The position numbers were made by a program, and so were the translations under genes. The notes beneath the pieces were generated by a model. It was not told the DNA's origin, made no database searches, and worked only from the letters and a program-made list of their open reading frames with translations. Below are positions 27,520 to 37,029 of a DNA stretch of 64,000 bases, in pieces (the stretch's first letter is position 1; each line of letters opens with the position of its first letter). Source of the stretch: CAVQGZ01 sp963714455 (GTDB lineage Bacteria > Actinomycetota > Actinomycetes > Jiangellales > Jiangellaceae); assembly GCA_963714455.1 (NCBI GenBank), contig CAVQON010000019.1, positions 186,001-250,000 of the forward strand. The letters run 5' to 3'.

Positions 27520-29261
27520 GCAGCCTGCGGCTGTGGGCGCCGAACGCACGCCAGGTGCGTCTCGTCCTCGACGACGCGCAGCACGCGATGCAACCCTCTG
27601 CCGACGGCTGGTTCACCTCCGACGTCGTGCCCGATCACGCGGCCACGTACGGGTTCAGCCTCGACGACGGCCCGGTACGACCCGACCCACGGGGACCGTG
27701 GTTGCCCGACGGGGTGCACTGCCCCGGCCGGTTCTACGACCACGGCCTCTTCGACTGGTCGGACGGGTCGTGGGCGGGACGGCCGTGGGCGTCTGCGGTT
27801 GTGTACGAGCTTCACGTGGGCACCTTCACCCCGGCGGGCACGTTCGACGGCGCGCTGGAGCGGCTGGGCTACCTGCGCGACCTGGGCGTGACGCACGTCG
27901 AGCTCATGCCCGTCTGCGCCTTCGACGGCGTGGCCGGCTGGGGGTACGACGGGGTGGCGCCGTGGTCGGTGCACGAGCCCTACGGCGGCCCGGACGGGCT
28001 CAAGAGGTTCGTCGACGCCGCGCACGCGACCGGGCTCGCCGTGCTGATCGACGTCGTGCACAACCACCTCGGACCCAGCGGCAACTACCTGTCCGACTTC
28101 GGCCCCTACTTCACCGACCGGGTCAGCACCCCGTGGGGTGACGCGGTGAACCTCGACGCGCCCGACTCGGACGAGGTGCGGGCCTACCTGCTCGGCAGCG
28201 TCGAAGCCTGGCTACGGCACTTCCACGTCGACGGGGTGCGCCTCGACGCCGTCCACGAGCTGCACGACACCCGCGCCCTGACACTGCTCGAAGAGCTCAC
28301 CGCACGGATGGACGACCTGTCGGCCGAGCTGGGTCGGCCCCTGGTGGCCGTGGCCGAGAGCGACCGCAACGACCCGCGCACGGTGACGCCTCGTAGCGAG
28401 CACGGCCTCGGCATGACGGCCCAGTGGAGCGACGACGTCCACCATGCTCTGCACACGTGGCTGACCGGTGAGGCGCAGGGGTACTACGCCGACTTCGCCG
28501 CCGACCCGCCGGCCGCCCTGGCTGCCGTGTACACGCGGGCCTTCTTCCACGCCGGCACCTACTCCTCGTTTCGTGGTCGGGTGCACGGACGTGACGTCGA
28601 CGTCGAGCGGGTTCCCGGCTACCGGTTCGTCGCCTCGCTGCAGACCCACGACCAGGTGGGCAACCGCGCGAACGGTGAGCGGCTCAGCGCCCTGGCACCG
28701 CCGGGGCACCTGGCCGCCGGGGCGGCGCTGCTGCTGCTCGGCCCCTTCGTACCCATGCTGTTCATGGGCGAGGAGTGGGGGGCTGACACGCCGTGGTTGT
28801 TCTTCACCTCCTACCCCGACACAGACCTGGGCGCGGCAGTCACCGCCGGCCGTCGTTCGGAGTTCGGCGAGCACGGATGGTCGGCCGAGGAGGTCCCCGA
28901 CCCGCAGCACCCAGCGACACTCGAGCGCTCCCGGCTGGACTGGTCGCAGGTCGACGAACCCCGACACGCCGCCCTGCTGGACTGGTACCGCACGCTGATC
29001 GCGCTGCGCCACGAGCACCCCGGTCTTCGTGACCCGTCGCTGGCAGCGGGCTCGATCGAGGTGGACGCCTCGCTGGCGGTGCTGCGTCGACCGGGGTTCA
29101 CCGTCGTGGCCTGGATCGGGGACGAGCCAGGCGAGGTCGAGGTGCGTGGGGTCGACGAGGTCGTGGCGGCCTACGGCCAGGGAGAGGCTCGACCCGGCTT
29201 CGCCGCCGCCGACTCGGCGACCCTGGTCATGCCCCCCGGCTCCGTGGCCGTGCTGCGCTGA
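27516..29261 (+). CDS. treZ: Malto-oligosyltrehalose trehalohydrolase
   Basis: GH13 hydrolase of 581 residues that releases trehalose from maltooligosyl trehalose. It has an N-terminal E-set domain (LRLWAPNARQVRLVL), ELHVGTFTPAGTFDGA, DVVHNHLGPSGNYL, GVRLDAVHELHD (nucleophile), VAVAESDRNDPR (acid), and QTHDQVGNRANGERL. The start is the ATG overlapping the treY stop as ATGA; the same frame is open upstream inside treY but does not encode family sequence there. Completes the glycogen-to-trehalose TreXYZ route. Confidence 0.96.
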   Translation: MSSLRLWAPNARQVRLVLDDAQHAMQPSADGWFTSDVVPDHAATYGFSLDDGPVRPDPRGPWLPDGVHCPGRFYDHGLFDWSDGSWAGRPWASAVVYELHVGTFTPAGTFDGALERLGYLRDLGVTHVELMPVCAFDGVAGWGYDGVAPWSVHEPYGGPDGLKRFVDAAHATGLAVLIDVVHNHLGPSGNYLSDFGPYFTDRVSTPWGDAVNLDAPDSDEVRAYLLGSVEAWLRHFHVDGVRLDAVHELHDTRALTLLEELTARMDDLSAELGRPLVAVAESDRNDPRTVTPRSEHGLGMTAQWSDDVHHALHTWLTGEAQGYYADFAADPPAALAAVYTRAFFHAGTYSSFRGRVHGRDVDVERVPGYRFVASLQTHDQVGNRANGERLSALAPPGHLAAGAALLLLGPFVPMLFMGEEWGADTPWLFFTSYPDTDLGAAVTAGRRSEFGEHGWSAEEVPDPQHPATLERSRLDWSQVDEPRHAALLDWYRTLIALRHEHPGLRDPSLAAGSIEVDASLAVLRRPGFTVVAWIGDEPGEVEVRGVDEVVAAYGQGEARPGFAAADSATLVMPPGSVAVLR

Positions 29262-29299
29262 GGAGCGCGTCGACCCGACGGCTCCTCGGGCCGCAATCG

Positions 29300-30343
29300 T
29301 CAGCGCGGGATGGCCGCGGGGTCGAGCCCCTCGCCTTCTCGCGCCAGCGACACCAGGCGGGAGATGGCCCGGAAGTACTTCTTGCGGTACCCGCCTGCCA
29401 GCATGTCGCCGGTGAAGACGGCGTCGAACGGGACGCCGCTGGCCAGAACTGGGATGTCACGGTCGTAGAGCCGGTCTGCCAGCACCACCAGCCGTAGCGC
29501 GCCTGCCTGGTCGCCGACCGGCGCCACGTCAGTGAGGTGCACCGCGTCGATCCCGTCGAGCAGCGGCCCGTAGCGCGACGGGTGCACCTGCGACAGGTGC
29601 GCGACCAGACCGGCGAAGTCGTCCAGGGTCACCTCACCGGGGGACTCCGCGGCGAGGCGCGCCACCTCGTCGGTCGAGTACGGGGGCGGGGCGGCGGGCA
29701 GGCCGCGGTGCCGGTAGTCGTCGCCGTCCACCCGCAGCACGTCGAAGTGGTCGGCGAGGCCCTGGATCTCGCGCAAGAAGTCCTGGGCGGCGAAGCGCCC
29801 CTCGCCGAGAGCGCCGGGCAGGGTGTTGCTGCTCGCCGCCAGCCGCACCCCGTGCTCGACGAGGCGGTTGAGCAGCGTCGACACCAGGACGGTGTCGCCC
29901 GGGTCGTCGAGCTCGAACTCGTCGATGGCCAGCAGCCGGTGCCCCGCCAGCGCCTGGACCGCAGGGCCGAACCCGAGCGCGCCGACCAGGTTGGTCAGCT
30001 CGACGAAGGTGCCGAATGCCTTGGGTGCGGGCGCGACATGCCAGAGGGACGCCAGCAGGTGCGTCTTGCCCACGCCGAACCCGCCGTCGAGGTAGATGCC
30101 GGCGCGGCTCTCCGGCGGTGCGGGGCCACGGCGAAACCAGCTCTTCTTCGATGCCGCAGGTCGCTCGAGACCCGCCGCGAAGGCGTGCAGGGCCGCGAGC
30201 GCCGCTGCTTGGGTCGGCTGGGCAGCATCCGGCTCGTACGTCTCGAAGCGCACCGGAGCGAACCGCGGCGGGGGCACCAGGTCGGCCACGAGCCGGTCGG
30301 CCGGCACCTGCGGGTGGCGGTCGACGAGCCGGCTGACGGTCAC
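29300..30343 (-). CDS. zapE: AFG1/ZapE-like ATPase
   Basis: 347-residue P-loop ATPase with Walker A GGFGVGKTHLLASLWH, Walker B LLAIDEFELDDPGDT and the sensor RLAASSNTLPGALGEGRFAAQDF. E. coli ZapE associates with the division apparatus, and mitochondrial Afg1 aids protein quality control. Start is the GTG overlapping the preceding gene's stop as GTGA (30340-30343). The pair zapE / ribD-like reductase on opposite strands is also found in mycobacteria. Confidence 0.88.
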   Translation of the reverse strand: MTVSRLVDRHPQVPADRLVADLVPPPRFAPVRFETYEPDAAQPTQAAALAALHAFAAGLERPAASKKSWFRRGPAPPESRAGIYLDGGFGVGKTHLLASLWHVAPAPKAFGTFVELTNLVGALGFGPAVQALAGHRLLAIDEFELDDPGDTVLVSTLLNRLVEHGVRLAASSNTLPGALGEGRFAAQDFLREIQGLADHFDVLRVDGDDYRHRGLPAAPPPYSTDEVARLAAESPGEVTLDDFAGLVAHLSQVHPSRYGPLLDGIDAVHLTDVAPVGDQAGALRLVVLADRLYDRDIPVLASGVPFDAVFTGDMLAGGYRKKYFRAISRLVSLAREGEGLDPAAIPR

Positions 30344-31584
30344 TTGCTGGTGTCGAACGTCATGCCTGCTTGACGCAACCTCTCGACGAGGACGGAACCG
30401 AAGGCCACCGATGGGGTGAGCACGCCGGCGACGTCGGGCAGGCGGTCGATGTCGCGCACCAGGCACAGGGCGGCCTCACCGAGCATCACGCATGTCGCCG
30501 CGTAGCCGGGGTCGCCCTGGGCAGCGACGGTCTCGACGTACGTGGCGCCGGTCGTCGTTGTGCCATGAATCTGCATCGTGAAGTGACCCTTGCGGCGTGC
30601 CTCTTCGTCGGGGCCCTCCCCAGGCTTCGGCAGAGCCCTGTTCGCCACGGCCGTCGCTGCCTTGCCGGTCACGTCGTTGCTCATCATTGCCCCGAGGCCA
30701 CCCATGCCGGCAGCCAGGACCGCGCCCTTCGCAGCGGCGTCCGGACCGGTGCCGAGACCCATCACCTCTTGGTATCGGAACGTTCGCCCGTAGGCGTAGC
30801 CGAGCAGCGCGTTGCTGCGCCGCACGACGCGGGTGTTGATGCCGGACATGAAGAAGGGGCCCACCCACTGGCCGAGCTTCTCGTCGAACGAGGTGCCACG
30901 CGGGTCGGACTCGTCGCCGAGGTCGGGTTCGGCAGCCCGGTCGGGGCTCAACGAGTAGGGGTCGCGCAGCAGCCCCTTGCGCTCGGGGTCTTTGCGGGCG
31001 GCCGTCATCTCGGCCATGCCGGACGCGAGAGTTCCGCCGCTCAAGCCGCCGCGCATCTTCGTCACGACCAACGTGGTGTCGGTCAGCTCACCCGCGCCGT
31101 CCGCAGCGACCCGCTGAGCCAGGTCGAACACGCCGAGGTCAGACGGGATGGAGTCGAACCCGCAGGAGTGCACGATGCGCGCGCCGCTGGCGGCGGCCAT
31201 GGCGTGGTACGAGGCGATGCTGTCGTGCATGAACAGCACCTCGCCGGTCAGGTCGACGTAGTGGGTACCGGTGCTCGCGCACGCCTGCACCAGCGGCAAC
31301 CCGTACTGCGCGTAGGGCCCGACCGCCGAGATCACCACCGCGGTGCGTCCGGCCATGTCCGCGAGCGAGTCGGCGTCGCCGGCGTCCGCCACGATCAACG
31401 GCCAGTCCACGGCCACCGGCCCCAGCCCGTCTCGCACCGCTCGCACCTTGTCCAGCGACCGTCCGGCAAGCCCGATCGAGACCCCGTCGATGTCGGCTCC
31501 GGCCAGGTACTCCGCGACCAGTCGTCCGGTGAATCCGGTCGCGCCGTAGAGAACGATGTCGAGGTCTGGGGTCTGCTCGGTCAT
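30340..31584 (-). CDS. Saccharopine-dehydrogenase-like / trans-acting enoyl reductase-like protein
   Basis: 414-residue NAD(P)-binding protein. The N-terminal Rossmann motif is VLYGATGFTGRLVAEYL, followed by VISAVGPYAQYGLPLVQAC, YVDLTGEV and HSCGFDSIPSDLG. The same architecture occurs in mycobacterial trans-acting enoyl reductases of phthiocerol and phenolphthiocerol synthesis. No polyketide synthase is nearby, so a broader lipid role is more likely; substrate unknown. Coupled to zapE. Confidence 0.82.
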   Translation of the reverse strand: MTEQTPDLDIVLYGATGFTGRLVAEYLAGADIDGVSIGLAGRSLDKVRAVRDGLGPVAVDWPLIVADAGDADSLADMAGRTAVVISAVGPYAQYGLPLVQACASTGTHYVDLTGEVLFMHDSIASYHAMAAASGARIVHSCGFDSIPSDLGVFDLAQRVAADGAGELTDTTLVVTKMRGGLSGGTLASGMAEMTAARKDPERKGLLRDPYSLSPDRAAEPDLGDESDPRGTSFDEKLGQWVGPFFMSGINTRVVRRSNALLGYAYGRTFRYQEVMGLGTGPDAAAKGAVLAAGMGGLGAMMSNDVTGKAATAVANRALPKPGEGPDEEARRKGHFTMQIHGTTTTGATYVETVAAQGDPGYAATCVMLGEAALCLVRDIDRLPDVAGVLTPSVAFGSVLVERLRQAGMTFDTSK

Positions 31585-31592
31585 GTCGTCGC

Positions 31593-31598
31593 ACGCTA
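31593..31598 (-). promoter_or_regulatory. -10 box of a leaderless promoter (enoyl-reductase-like/zapE unit)
   Basis: Minus-strand TAGCGT ends 8 nt before the ATG at 31584, with no Shine-Dalgarno. Confidence 0.55.
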
Positions 31599-31648
31599 CC
31601 GGTCGCTGATGTCTGACGCGCCGGGGCCGGTCGTGGTGGGATGGGCAC

Positions 31649-32398
31649 GTGCAGAACTTGTTCCCACCCTCCGCGGTGGCCGAGGTGTCGACCGAGGCGG
31701 TCTTCGACGGTTACGCGTACCCGGCGCTGGCAGGTGGCCGCTGGTGGCTTCGGGCCAACATGCTCAGCTCGGTCGACGGCGCCGTGACGGGCGCGGACGG
31801 GCGCTCCGGCAGCCTGTCCACCGACACCGACCGAGCACTGCTGCGCCATCTGCGCGGGCTGTGCGACGCAATCCTCGTGGGCGCGGGGACGGCCCGCACC
31901 GAGGACTACGGACCACCGACGGTGGACGAGCCGACCCGTGCCGTGCGCGAGGCGGCGGGACAGGCCGACCGGCCGCGCCTCGTCGTCGTCAGCCGCTCGC
32001 TCTCTCTCGACCCGGCAGCGCGGCTGTTCTCCGGGCCCGACAGGGTGATCGTGGTGACCAGTCGGGCCGCGGACTGGAACGCGGTCGAGCGCATCGGACA
32101 GGTCGCCGACGTGGTTCGGGCCGGTGATGACGCGGTCGACCTGGCCGACCTGCTCGGCGTCCTCGCCGACCAGGGCCTGCGCCGACTGCTCTGCGAGGGC
32201 GGCCCGTCGCTGCTCGCCGATCTCGTCGCCGGTCGGTTGCTGGACGAGCTGTGCCTGACGACGGTGCCGACGCTGGTGGGCGGAGGCGCCCCGCGCATCG
32301 TCGCCGGGGCGTCGCCCGACCCTCGCTTCGACCTCGACCTGGCGTCCATGGCCTCCGACCCCGACGGGACGTTGTTCAGCCGCTGGGTACGCGGCTGA
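31649..32398 (+). CDS. RibD C-terminal-type pyrimidine reductase
   Basis: 249 residues comprising only the DHFR-like reductase domain of RibD: WWLRANMLSSVDGAVTG, AILVGAGTARTEDYGPP, LLCEGGPSLLADLVAGRLLDEL and GGGAPRIV. The deaminase half is absent. It may act in riboflavin or a related deazaflavin/F420-type pathway, or as an unspecialised reductase. GTG start at 31649; the preceding TGGGAT at 31637-31642 is a weak -10 at leaderless spacing. Divergent from the enoyl-reductase-like gene. Confidence 0.85.
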   Translation: MQNLFPPSAVAEVSTEAVFDGYAYPALAGGRWWLRANMLSSVDGAVTGADGRSGSLSTDTDRALLRHLRGLCDAILVGAGTARTEDYGPPTVDEPTRAVREAAGQADRPRLVVVSRSLSLDPAARLFSGPDRVIVVTSRAADWNAVERIGQVADVVRAGDDAVDLADLLGVLADQGLRRLLCEGGPSLLADLVAGRLLDELCLTTVPTLVGGGAPRIVAGASPDPRFDLDLASMASDPDGTLFSRWVRG

Positions 32399-32531
32399 CC
32401 CTCAGTCGCGGACAGATGGCCCGGCGTCCACGACTTCTCCCGGGACACTGTCGCCCTGAGCAACGTCTCCGCCACGTGGACCGTGCTCGTCGTGACTCTG
32501 CTTCTCTCAGGATCCGGCGTCCGGCGCCTCC

Positions 32532-33305
32532 TTACGACGCGCCACCTGACGACTCAGGGTGGGCCCCGACTCGTCGTAGCCAGGCGTCGATCTCGGTCGC
32601 GATCTCGTCGAAGGCGGGCTCTTCGTAGAAGGCGTGGCCGATGGCGCGTTCGATGTAGTCCGCCACCAGGTCGTCGGCCAGGCGTCGTACCGAGGCGGCT
32701 GGGGCAAGGCTGTCCAGCGTCCCGCCGAGCACGAGGGTGGGCTGGTCGGCGGGTGACTGCGCAGAGGCGTCGCCGACCAGCAGCTGGGCGAGGACGAGCC
32801 AGGACTCGCTCACCCGGTGCCCGAGCGAGCGGCGCACGACGTCGCGCGAGGCGTCCGGCGTGAAGAGCCCGGCGGGCGGGCCCAGCGGGATCAGGCGTGC
32901 CAGGGGGGCTGCGGTGGCCAGAGTGGCGAACTTGAGCGCGGTGAGGGGGTCGTTCACGCCCGTGCGGAGCAGGTGCGGGGCAAGCCCGTACGGCGTTGCC
33001 GGCGTCAGGAGCACGGTCGCGGGCAGCGGCGTCCGTCGGCTGACTCTCAGCGTGGCAAGTCCGCCGAGGGAGTGACCGACGACGACAGGGGGCTGCCGGC
33101 ACGCGCCGACCGCGTCGTCCAGTACCGCGTCGATGGCGGCCAGGCCCCCACGATCGAGCTGGGGGACGCGCCGCGCCCTGGCAGGTAGTCGCACGACCCG
33201 GGGGTCCCACCCGTGCGCATCGAACCACGACGCCAGGGGCCCGAAGTCGTCGCCGCTGCTGAAGGCGCCGGGAACCACGAGCATCGGCATCCGCTCGTGG
33301 CCCAC
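32532..33305 (-). CDS. Alpha/beta hydrolase
   Basis: 257 residues: strand-loop MLVVPGAFSSGDDFGPLASW, nucleophile elbow VVVGHSLGGLATLR (Ser), a variable cap, then TLVLGGTLDSLAP (acid region) and ERAIGHAFYEEPAFD (His). A soluble esterase or lipase of unknown substrate. GTG 33305 is chosen because a TAGCAT box ends 7 nt before it; ATG codons at 33290 and 33284 are alternatives. The frame is open to 33380 but overlaps the upstream gene there. Confidence 0.8.
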   Translation of the reverse strand: MGHERMPMLVVPGAFSSGDDFGPLASWFDAHGWDPRVVRLPARARRVPQLDRGGLAAIDAVLDDAVGACRQPPVVVGHSLGGLATLRVSRRTPLPATVLLTPATPYGLAPHLLRTGVNDPLTALKFATLATAAPLARLIPLGPPAGLFTPDASRDVVRRSLGHRVSESWLVLAQLLVGDASAQSPADQPTLVLGGTLDSLAPAASVRRLADDLVADYIERAIGHAFYEEPAFDEIATEIDAWLRRVGAHPESSGGAS

Positions 33306-33312
33306 CGGCGCG

Positions 33313-33318
33313 ATGCTA
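33313..33318 (-). promoter_or_regulatory. -10 box of leaderless hydrolase promoter, overlapping upstream stop
   Basis: Minus-strand TAGCAT; its first three bases are the TAG stop (33316-33318) of the thioredoxin-CcdA gene. It ends 7 nt before GTG 33305. Confidence 0.55.
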
Positions 33319-34677
33319 GGCGCCGTGCGCGGTCGTGGCGCGCCGGCTGCGTCCGCTCGATCGTGCGCGCTCCCAGGCAAGCCGCCCCCACCAGAGCAGG
33401 ACGCCCAGGGCAGCCGCAGCGGCGAACACGGCGAGGGTGCCGGGCAGCGTCTGCATCGCGCCGGGTGCCACGAGCATCGCCGCGGCGAGCGTCACCAGCA
33501 CCGAGCCCGACACGATCTTCAACGCCTGGCCATGGCGCTGCTGCAGCTTCGCCGAGCGCAACGTCACCACCGCCGCGGCGAAGACCACCAGCTCGTCGAG
33601 CAGGAACACCGCCATGTAGACGCCGAACAACGCCACCGAGGTGCCGGTGCTCACGCCCTCCGCGGCCAGCAGGCTCGCCCACAGCAGCGGCAGCCCGGCG
33701 GTGCACGGTGTCTCCAGCAGCGAGACACCGACCGCGAGCACGACGGTTCCACCGACGACGGCGAGCACGCCGCGGTCGTCGCCGGCAACCGCCCGCATGC
33801 GCGAGAAGAGCCCCGGTCGACGGTGCGTAGAGATGGACAGGCTCGGACCGGTACCGGGCCGCAGGCCGTCCTTGATCTGCAGCACCCCGAAGGTCAGGGC
33901 GACCGCCGCGACAGCGGCCCGGATCCAGGTCATCGCGTCCAGCACCGTCAGCACGCTGTACACACCGGCGACGTAGACGGCGTACATGCCTGCGGTCACC
34001 GTGAGGAACACGGCGCCGACCAGGGCGACCCGCCGACGTGAGCCACTGTGCAGCACGATCGCCAGCAGCATCGACAGCACCCACAGCGAGCAGGGGTTGA
34101 TGCCGTCGACGAAGCCGATGAGCACCGTCGAGACCAGCAGCGACGAGCCGGCCAGGTCGACGTCACCGAGCAGCGGGACATCGACCACTGTCCCGGCGAG
34201 GCCCGGCAACGATGGTCGCGGGGCGGAGGCGCCCGCCTCGGAGTCAGCCTGCGCACCGACCGCGACGATGGCCGCCTCGATCTGGGCCGGTGTGCCTGCG
34301 CCGAACCCGACGAGCACCCGGTGACCCTGGGGACCCTCGACGACCGTGACCGGCACCGGGCCCGCCTCGAACCCGTACTGCGCGGCCGCGTCGACCATCA
34401 ACGCCCGGTTCGCCTCGTTCGCCCACACCTCGTAGGCGCGCATAGCGACGTCAGGACGGGCTGGCGCAAGCTCGTCCACCAGGTAGGCGATCTCGGCGGC
34501 GCAGTGCGGGCAGCCGTCCCCGTGGAACAGGGTGAGGGTGACTCCGCTATCGGGGTCGGCCCCGGGCGACCGAGTCGAGTCGGCTACCGACTCCCCCACG
34601 AACCCGCCGAGGACGACGAGCGCTGCGATCAACAGTGCCAGCAGGCGCCAACCGACACGTCGGCGCGGAGCAGCCAC
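33316..34677 (-). CDS. Thioredoxin-like domain fused to CcdA/DsbD-type membrane domain
   Basis: 453 residues. An N-terminal membrane anchor (about 9-28) is followed by an extracytoplasmic thioredoxin-like domain with CPHC (Cys56/Cys59). After a Pro/Ala linker come about six membrane helices with the two DsbD-type cysteine motifs, DGINPCSLWVLSMLLAI and LLETPCTAGLPLLW. These match electron-relay proteins that carry reducing power across the membrane. The putative partner domain is in the same chain. Probably cytochrome c maturation or envelope thiol reduction; no cytochrome genes are adjacent. GTG start, no strong ribosome binding site. Confidence 0.8.
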   Translation of the reverse strand: MAAPRRRVGWRLLALLIAALVVLGGFVGESVADSTRSPGADPDSGVTLTLFHGDGCPHCAAEIAYLVDELAPARPDVAMRAYEVWANEANRALMVDAAAQYGFEAGPVPVTVVEGPQGHRVLVGFGAGTPAQIEAAIVAVGAQADSEAGASAPRPSLPGLAGTVVDVPLLGDVDLAGSSLLVSTVLIGFVDGINPCSLWVLSMLLAIVLHSGSRRRVALVGAVFLTVTAGMYAVYVAGVYSVLTVLDAMTWIRAAVAAVALTFGVLQIKDGLRPGTGPSLSISTHRRPGLFSRMRAVAGDDRGVLAVVGGTVVLAVGVSLLETPCTAGLPLLWASLLAAEGVSTGTSVALFGVYMAVFLLDELVVFAAAVVTLRSAKLQQRHGQALKIVSGSVLVTLAAAMLVAPGAMQTLPGTLAVFAAAAALGVLLWWGRLAWERARSSGRSRRATTAHGA

Positions 34678-34731
34678 GTCTGCAGCATGCGCTGCTTGGA
34701 ACCATTCCCGACAGGGCCGGGAGTCCCGACG

Positions 34732-35862
34732 TCAGCCCACCGGCACCGGATCGGTCACGTCCGCCAAGAACGCACTGACGGCTGCCTCGTAGCGACCCGG
34801 GGCGGTGTTCCACGAACGGGTGTGGCCGGCCTCGTCGACCTGCTCCAGGGTGACGATGTCGGGACGCAGAGCGGCCAGGTCGCGACTGGGCTCCCACGGC
34901 ACGTAGGCGTCGTCGGGGCCGTGGAAGATCAGGATCGGCACGTCCAGCTCGTCGGAGCGCGCGATCCAGTCGAAGTCGTCCAGGTCGATGTTCAGCCGCA
35001 GCTCGGTCACGCCACCCCCGGCCCAGGCGATCACTGTCGGCAGGCCGCGCAGCCCGGCCTGGAACGCCAGCGTGGAGCCCCACGAGACCACCGGCCCGTC
35101 GAGCACCATGCCCACGATCCGGTCGCGGTCATCGGCGCGGGCCAGCGCCTGGAACGACACCTGAGCCCCGTAGGAGAACCCGTAGAGCACGAACCGCTTC
35201 GCCCCGCGCTCGCTCGCCCACTCCATCGCGGCCTGGACGTCGCGCCACTCCGTGTCGCCGAGACGCAGCAGGTTGTCGGTGGTCGGCACACCGATGTCGT
35301 TGCGGTACCGGATGACCAGGGTGGGCGTCCCCGCGTCGACGAGCGTGGGCAGCACCCGCAGCGCCTCCTCGCGGTCGCCGTTGATGCCGTGCACGGCGAT
35401 CACCCAGGTGTCGCTGCTACCCGGCAGGTACCACGAGGGCAGGTCGCCGACGTCCGAGCGTGGGGTGACCTCGCGATACTCCAGCCCGCGCTCGGCGGGC
35501 GTGCCTTCGAAGAACCACGAGTACCACGCGGCGTCGAGGGGGACGGTGAGGTCGCCGCGGGTCACGTCGGCCACCTCGTAGGTGATCGTCCCGGCGTCGA
35601 TCTCCCCGCTGGTCGCGACCCGCTCCCCCAGCACCGCGTGCCCGGAGTCCCACAGCAGCGCGTTGCGACCGGCCAGGTCGGTGTCGCCGTCCCAGGTCAG
35701 CTCGACCGTGCCGTCCTCGGCTGCGCTCACCTGCTTGTCGAAGGTCGACCACGGCTCGGCCGGCGTGGTGAGCAGCGTCGAGAAGTAGAAGCCGGCGCCG
35801 GCCAGAGCGACGACCAGCAGGGTCGCCACGACGAGTGTCCAGCCAAGGATCTTCCACGCCAT
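34732..35862 (-). CDS. Membrane-anchored alpha/beta hydrolase
   Basis: 376 residues. One N-terminal membrane segment (MAWKILGWTLVVATLLVVALAG) anchors an external domain. The hydrolase core has VIAVHGINGDREEALRV, nucleophile elbow LYGFSYGAQVSF (Ser), the acid region ILIFHGPDDAYVPW and DEAGHTRSWN (His). A 100-residue insert precedes the core. Similar to the dienelactone-hydrolase/YtfP-like group, substrate unknown. ATG 35862 gives a clean signal anchor; ATG 35880 is possible. Divergent from ligC. Confidence 0.82.
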   Translation of the reverse strand: MAWKILGWTLVVATLLVVALAGAGFYFSTLLTTPAEPWSTFDKQVSAAEDGTVELTWDGDTDLAGRNALLWDSGHAVLGERVATSGEIDAGTITYEVADVTRGDLTVPLDAAWYSWFFEGTPAERGLEYREVTPRSDVGDLPSWYLPGSSDTWVIAVHGINGDREEALRVLPTLVDAGTPTLVIRYRNDIGVPTTDNLLRLGDTEWRDVQAAMEWASERGAKRFVLYGFSYGAQVSFQALARADDRDRIVGMVLDGPVVSWGSTLAFQAGLRGLPTVIAWAGGGVTELRLNIDLDDFDWIARSDELDVPILIFHGPDDAYVPWEPSRDLAALRPDIVTLEQVDEAGHTRSWNTAPGRYEAAVSAFLADVTDPVPVG

Positions 35863-35895
35863 GCCCGGTGATCGTGCCATGGCACCATCACCCTC

Positions 35896-37029
35896 ATGCA
35901 CCTCCCTGTGCAACCGCCGGTCAAGCCGATGCTCGCCAAAGCAGGTTCGACCATGCCCGACCCTGCCGACTTCGCGGCCGGGCTGGCCTTCGAGCCGAAG
36001 TGGGACGGCTTTCGCTGCCTGGTGTTCCGCGACGGTGACGAGATCGAGCTCGGCAGCCGCACGACCAAGCCGATGGGTCGCTACTTCCCTGAGGTGCTCG
36101 CCGCCCTCAAGGACCAGCTTCCCCGCCGATGCGTGCTGGACGGCGAGATCGTGGTGGCCGTCGACGGCCGGCTGAGCTTTCCGCTGCTGCAGAACCGGCT
36201 GCACCCGGCCAAGAGCCGCGTCGACATGCTCGCCGCGACCCAGCCGGCCGACTTCATCGCCTTCGACCTGCTCGCTCTCGACGACGAGTCGTTCATGCAG
36301 GAACCGTTCGCGCGGCGACGGGCCACGCTCGAGCGCGTCCTGGCCGACGTGCACCCACCGATCCACCTGACACCGATCACCCATGACCCCGCGATCGCCC
36401 GGCACTGGTTCGACGTGGTCGAGGGCGCGGGCCTGGACGGCGTGGTCGCCAAGCCGCTGGACGCGCCCTACCGGCCGGACGTGCGCACCATGATCAAGGT
36501 CAAGCACGCTCGCACCGCCGACGTCGTCGTCGCCGGCTACCGGCTGCACAAGGCGTCGACGCCCGAGCGTCCGCTGCTCGGCTCGCTGCTGCTCGGCCTC
36601 TACGACGAGGCGGGCACCTTGCAGCACATCGGCGTCGCCGCCTCGTTCCCGATGACTCGCCGTGCCGAGCTGCACGACCAGCTGCAGCCGCTGGTCGCCG
36701 ACGTGGCCGAGCACCCGTGGGGCGGCTGGGCCGATGCGCAGGCCGGTGACCGGCGTCCTGGGACGACCTCGCGGTGGAACGCCGACAAAGACCTCTCGTT
36801 CGTGGCTCTGCGGCCCGACCTCGTGGCCGAGGTCGCCTACGACGCGATGGAGGGCACGCGGTTTCGGCACACCGCCCAGCTACGCCGCTGGCGAGCGGAC
36901 CGCGACCCGCGCTCGTGCACGTACGAGCAGCTCGAACGACCCATCTCCGTCCCGTTGGAGGCGGTGCTGGATGGCATGGCCGGCGCAGAGCAAGATGGAG
37001 CCAGCAGCCCGACCGAGGAGCGCCCATGA
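35896..37029 (+). CDS. ligC: ATP-dependent DNA ligase C
   Basis: 377-residue minimal ATP-dependent DNA ligase, the size of mycobacterial LigC. Motif I is EPKWDGFR with adenylated Lys35; other motifs are LDGEIVV (III), FIAFDLLALD (IIIa), GLDGVVAKPLDAPY (IV) and MIKVKHARTADVVV (V), then an OB domain. LigC enzymes act in excision repair and, with a primase-polymerase, in backup end-joining. The matching polymerase is at 48.6 kb. Weak leaderless -10 (CACCAT, 35883-35888). Stop overlaps the next start as ATGA. Confidence 0.93.
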   Translation: MHLPVQPPVKPMLAKAGSTMPDPADFAAGLAFEPKWDGFRCLVFRDGDEIELGSRTTKPMGRYFPEVLAALKDQLPRRCVLDGEIVVAVDGRLSFPLLQNRLHPAKSRVDMLAATQPADFIAFDLLALDDESFMQEPFARRRATLERVLADVHPPIHLTPITHDPAIARHWFDVVEGAGLDGVVAKPLDAPYRPDVRTMIKVKHARTADVVVAGYRLHKASTPERPLLGSLLLGLYDEAGTLQHIGVAASFPMTRRAELHDQLQPLVADVAEHPWGGWADAQAGDRRPGTTSRWNADKDLSFVALRPDLVAEVAYDAMEGTRFRHTAQLRRWRADRDPRSCTYEQLERPISVPLEAVLDGMAGAEQDGASSPTEERP

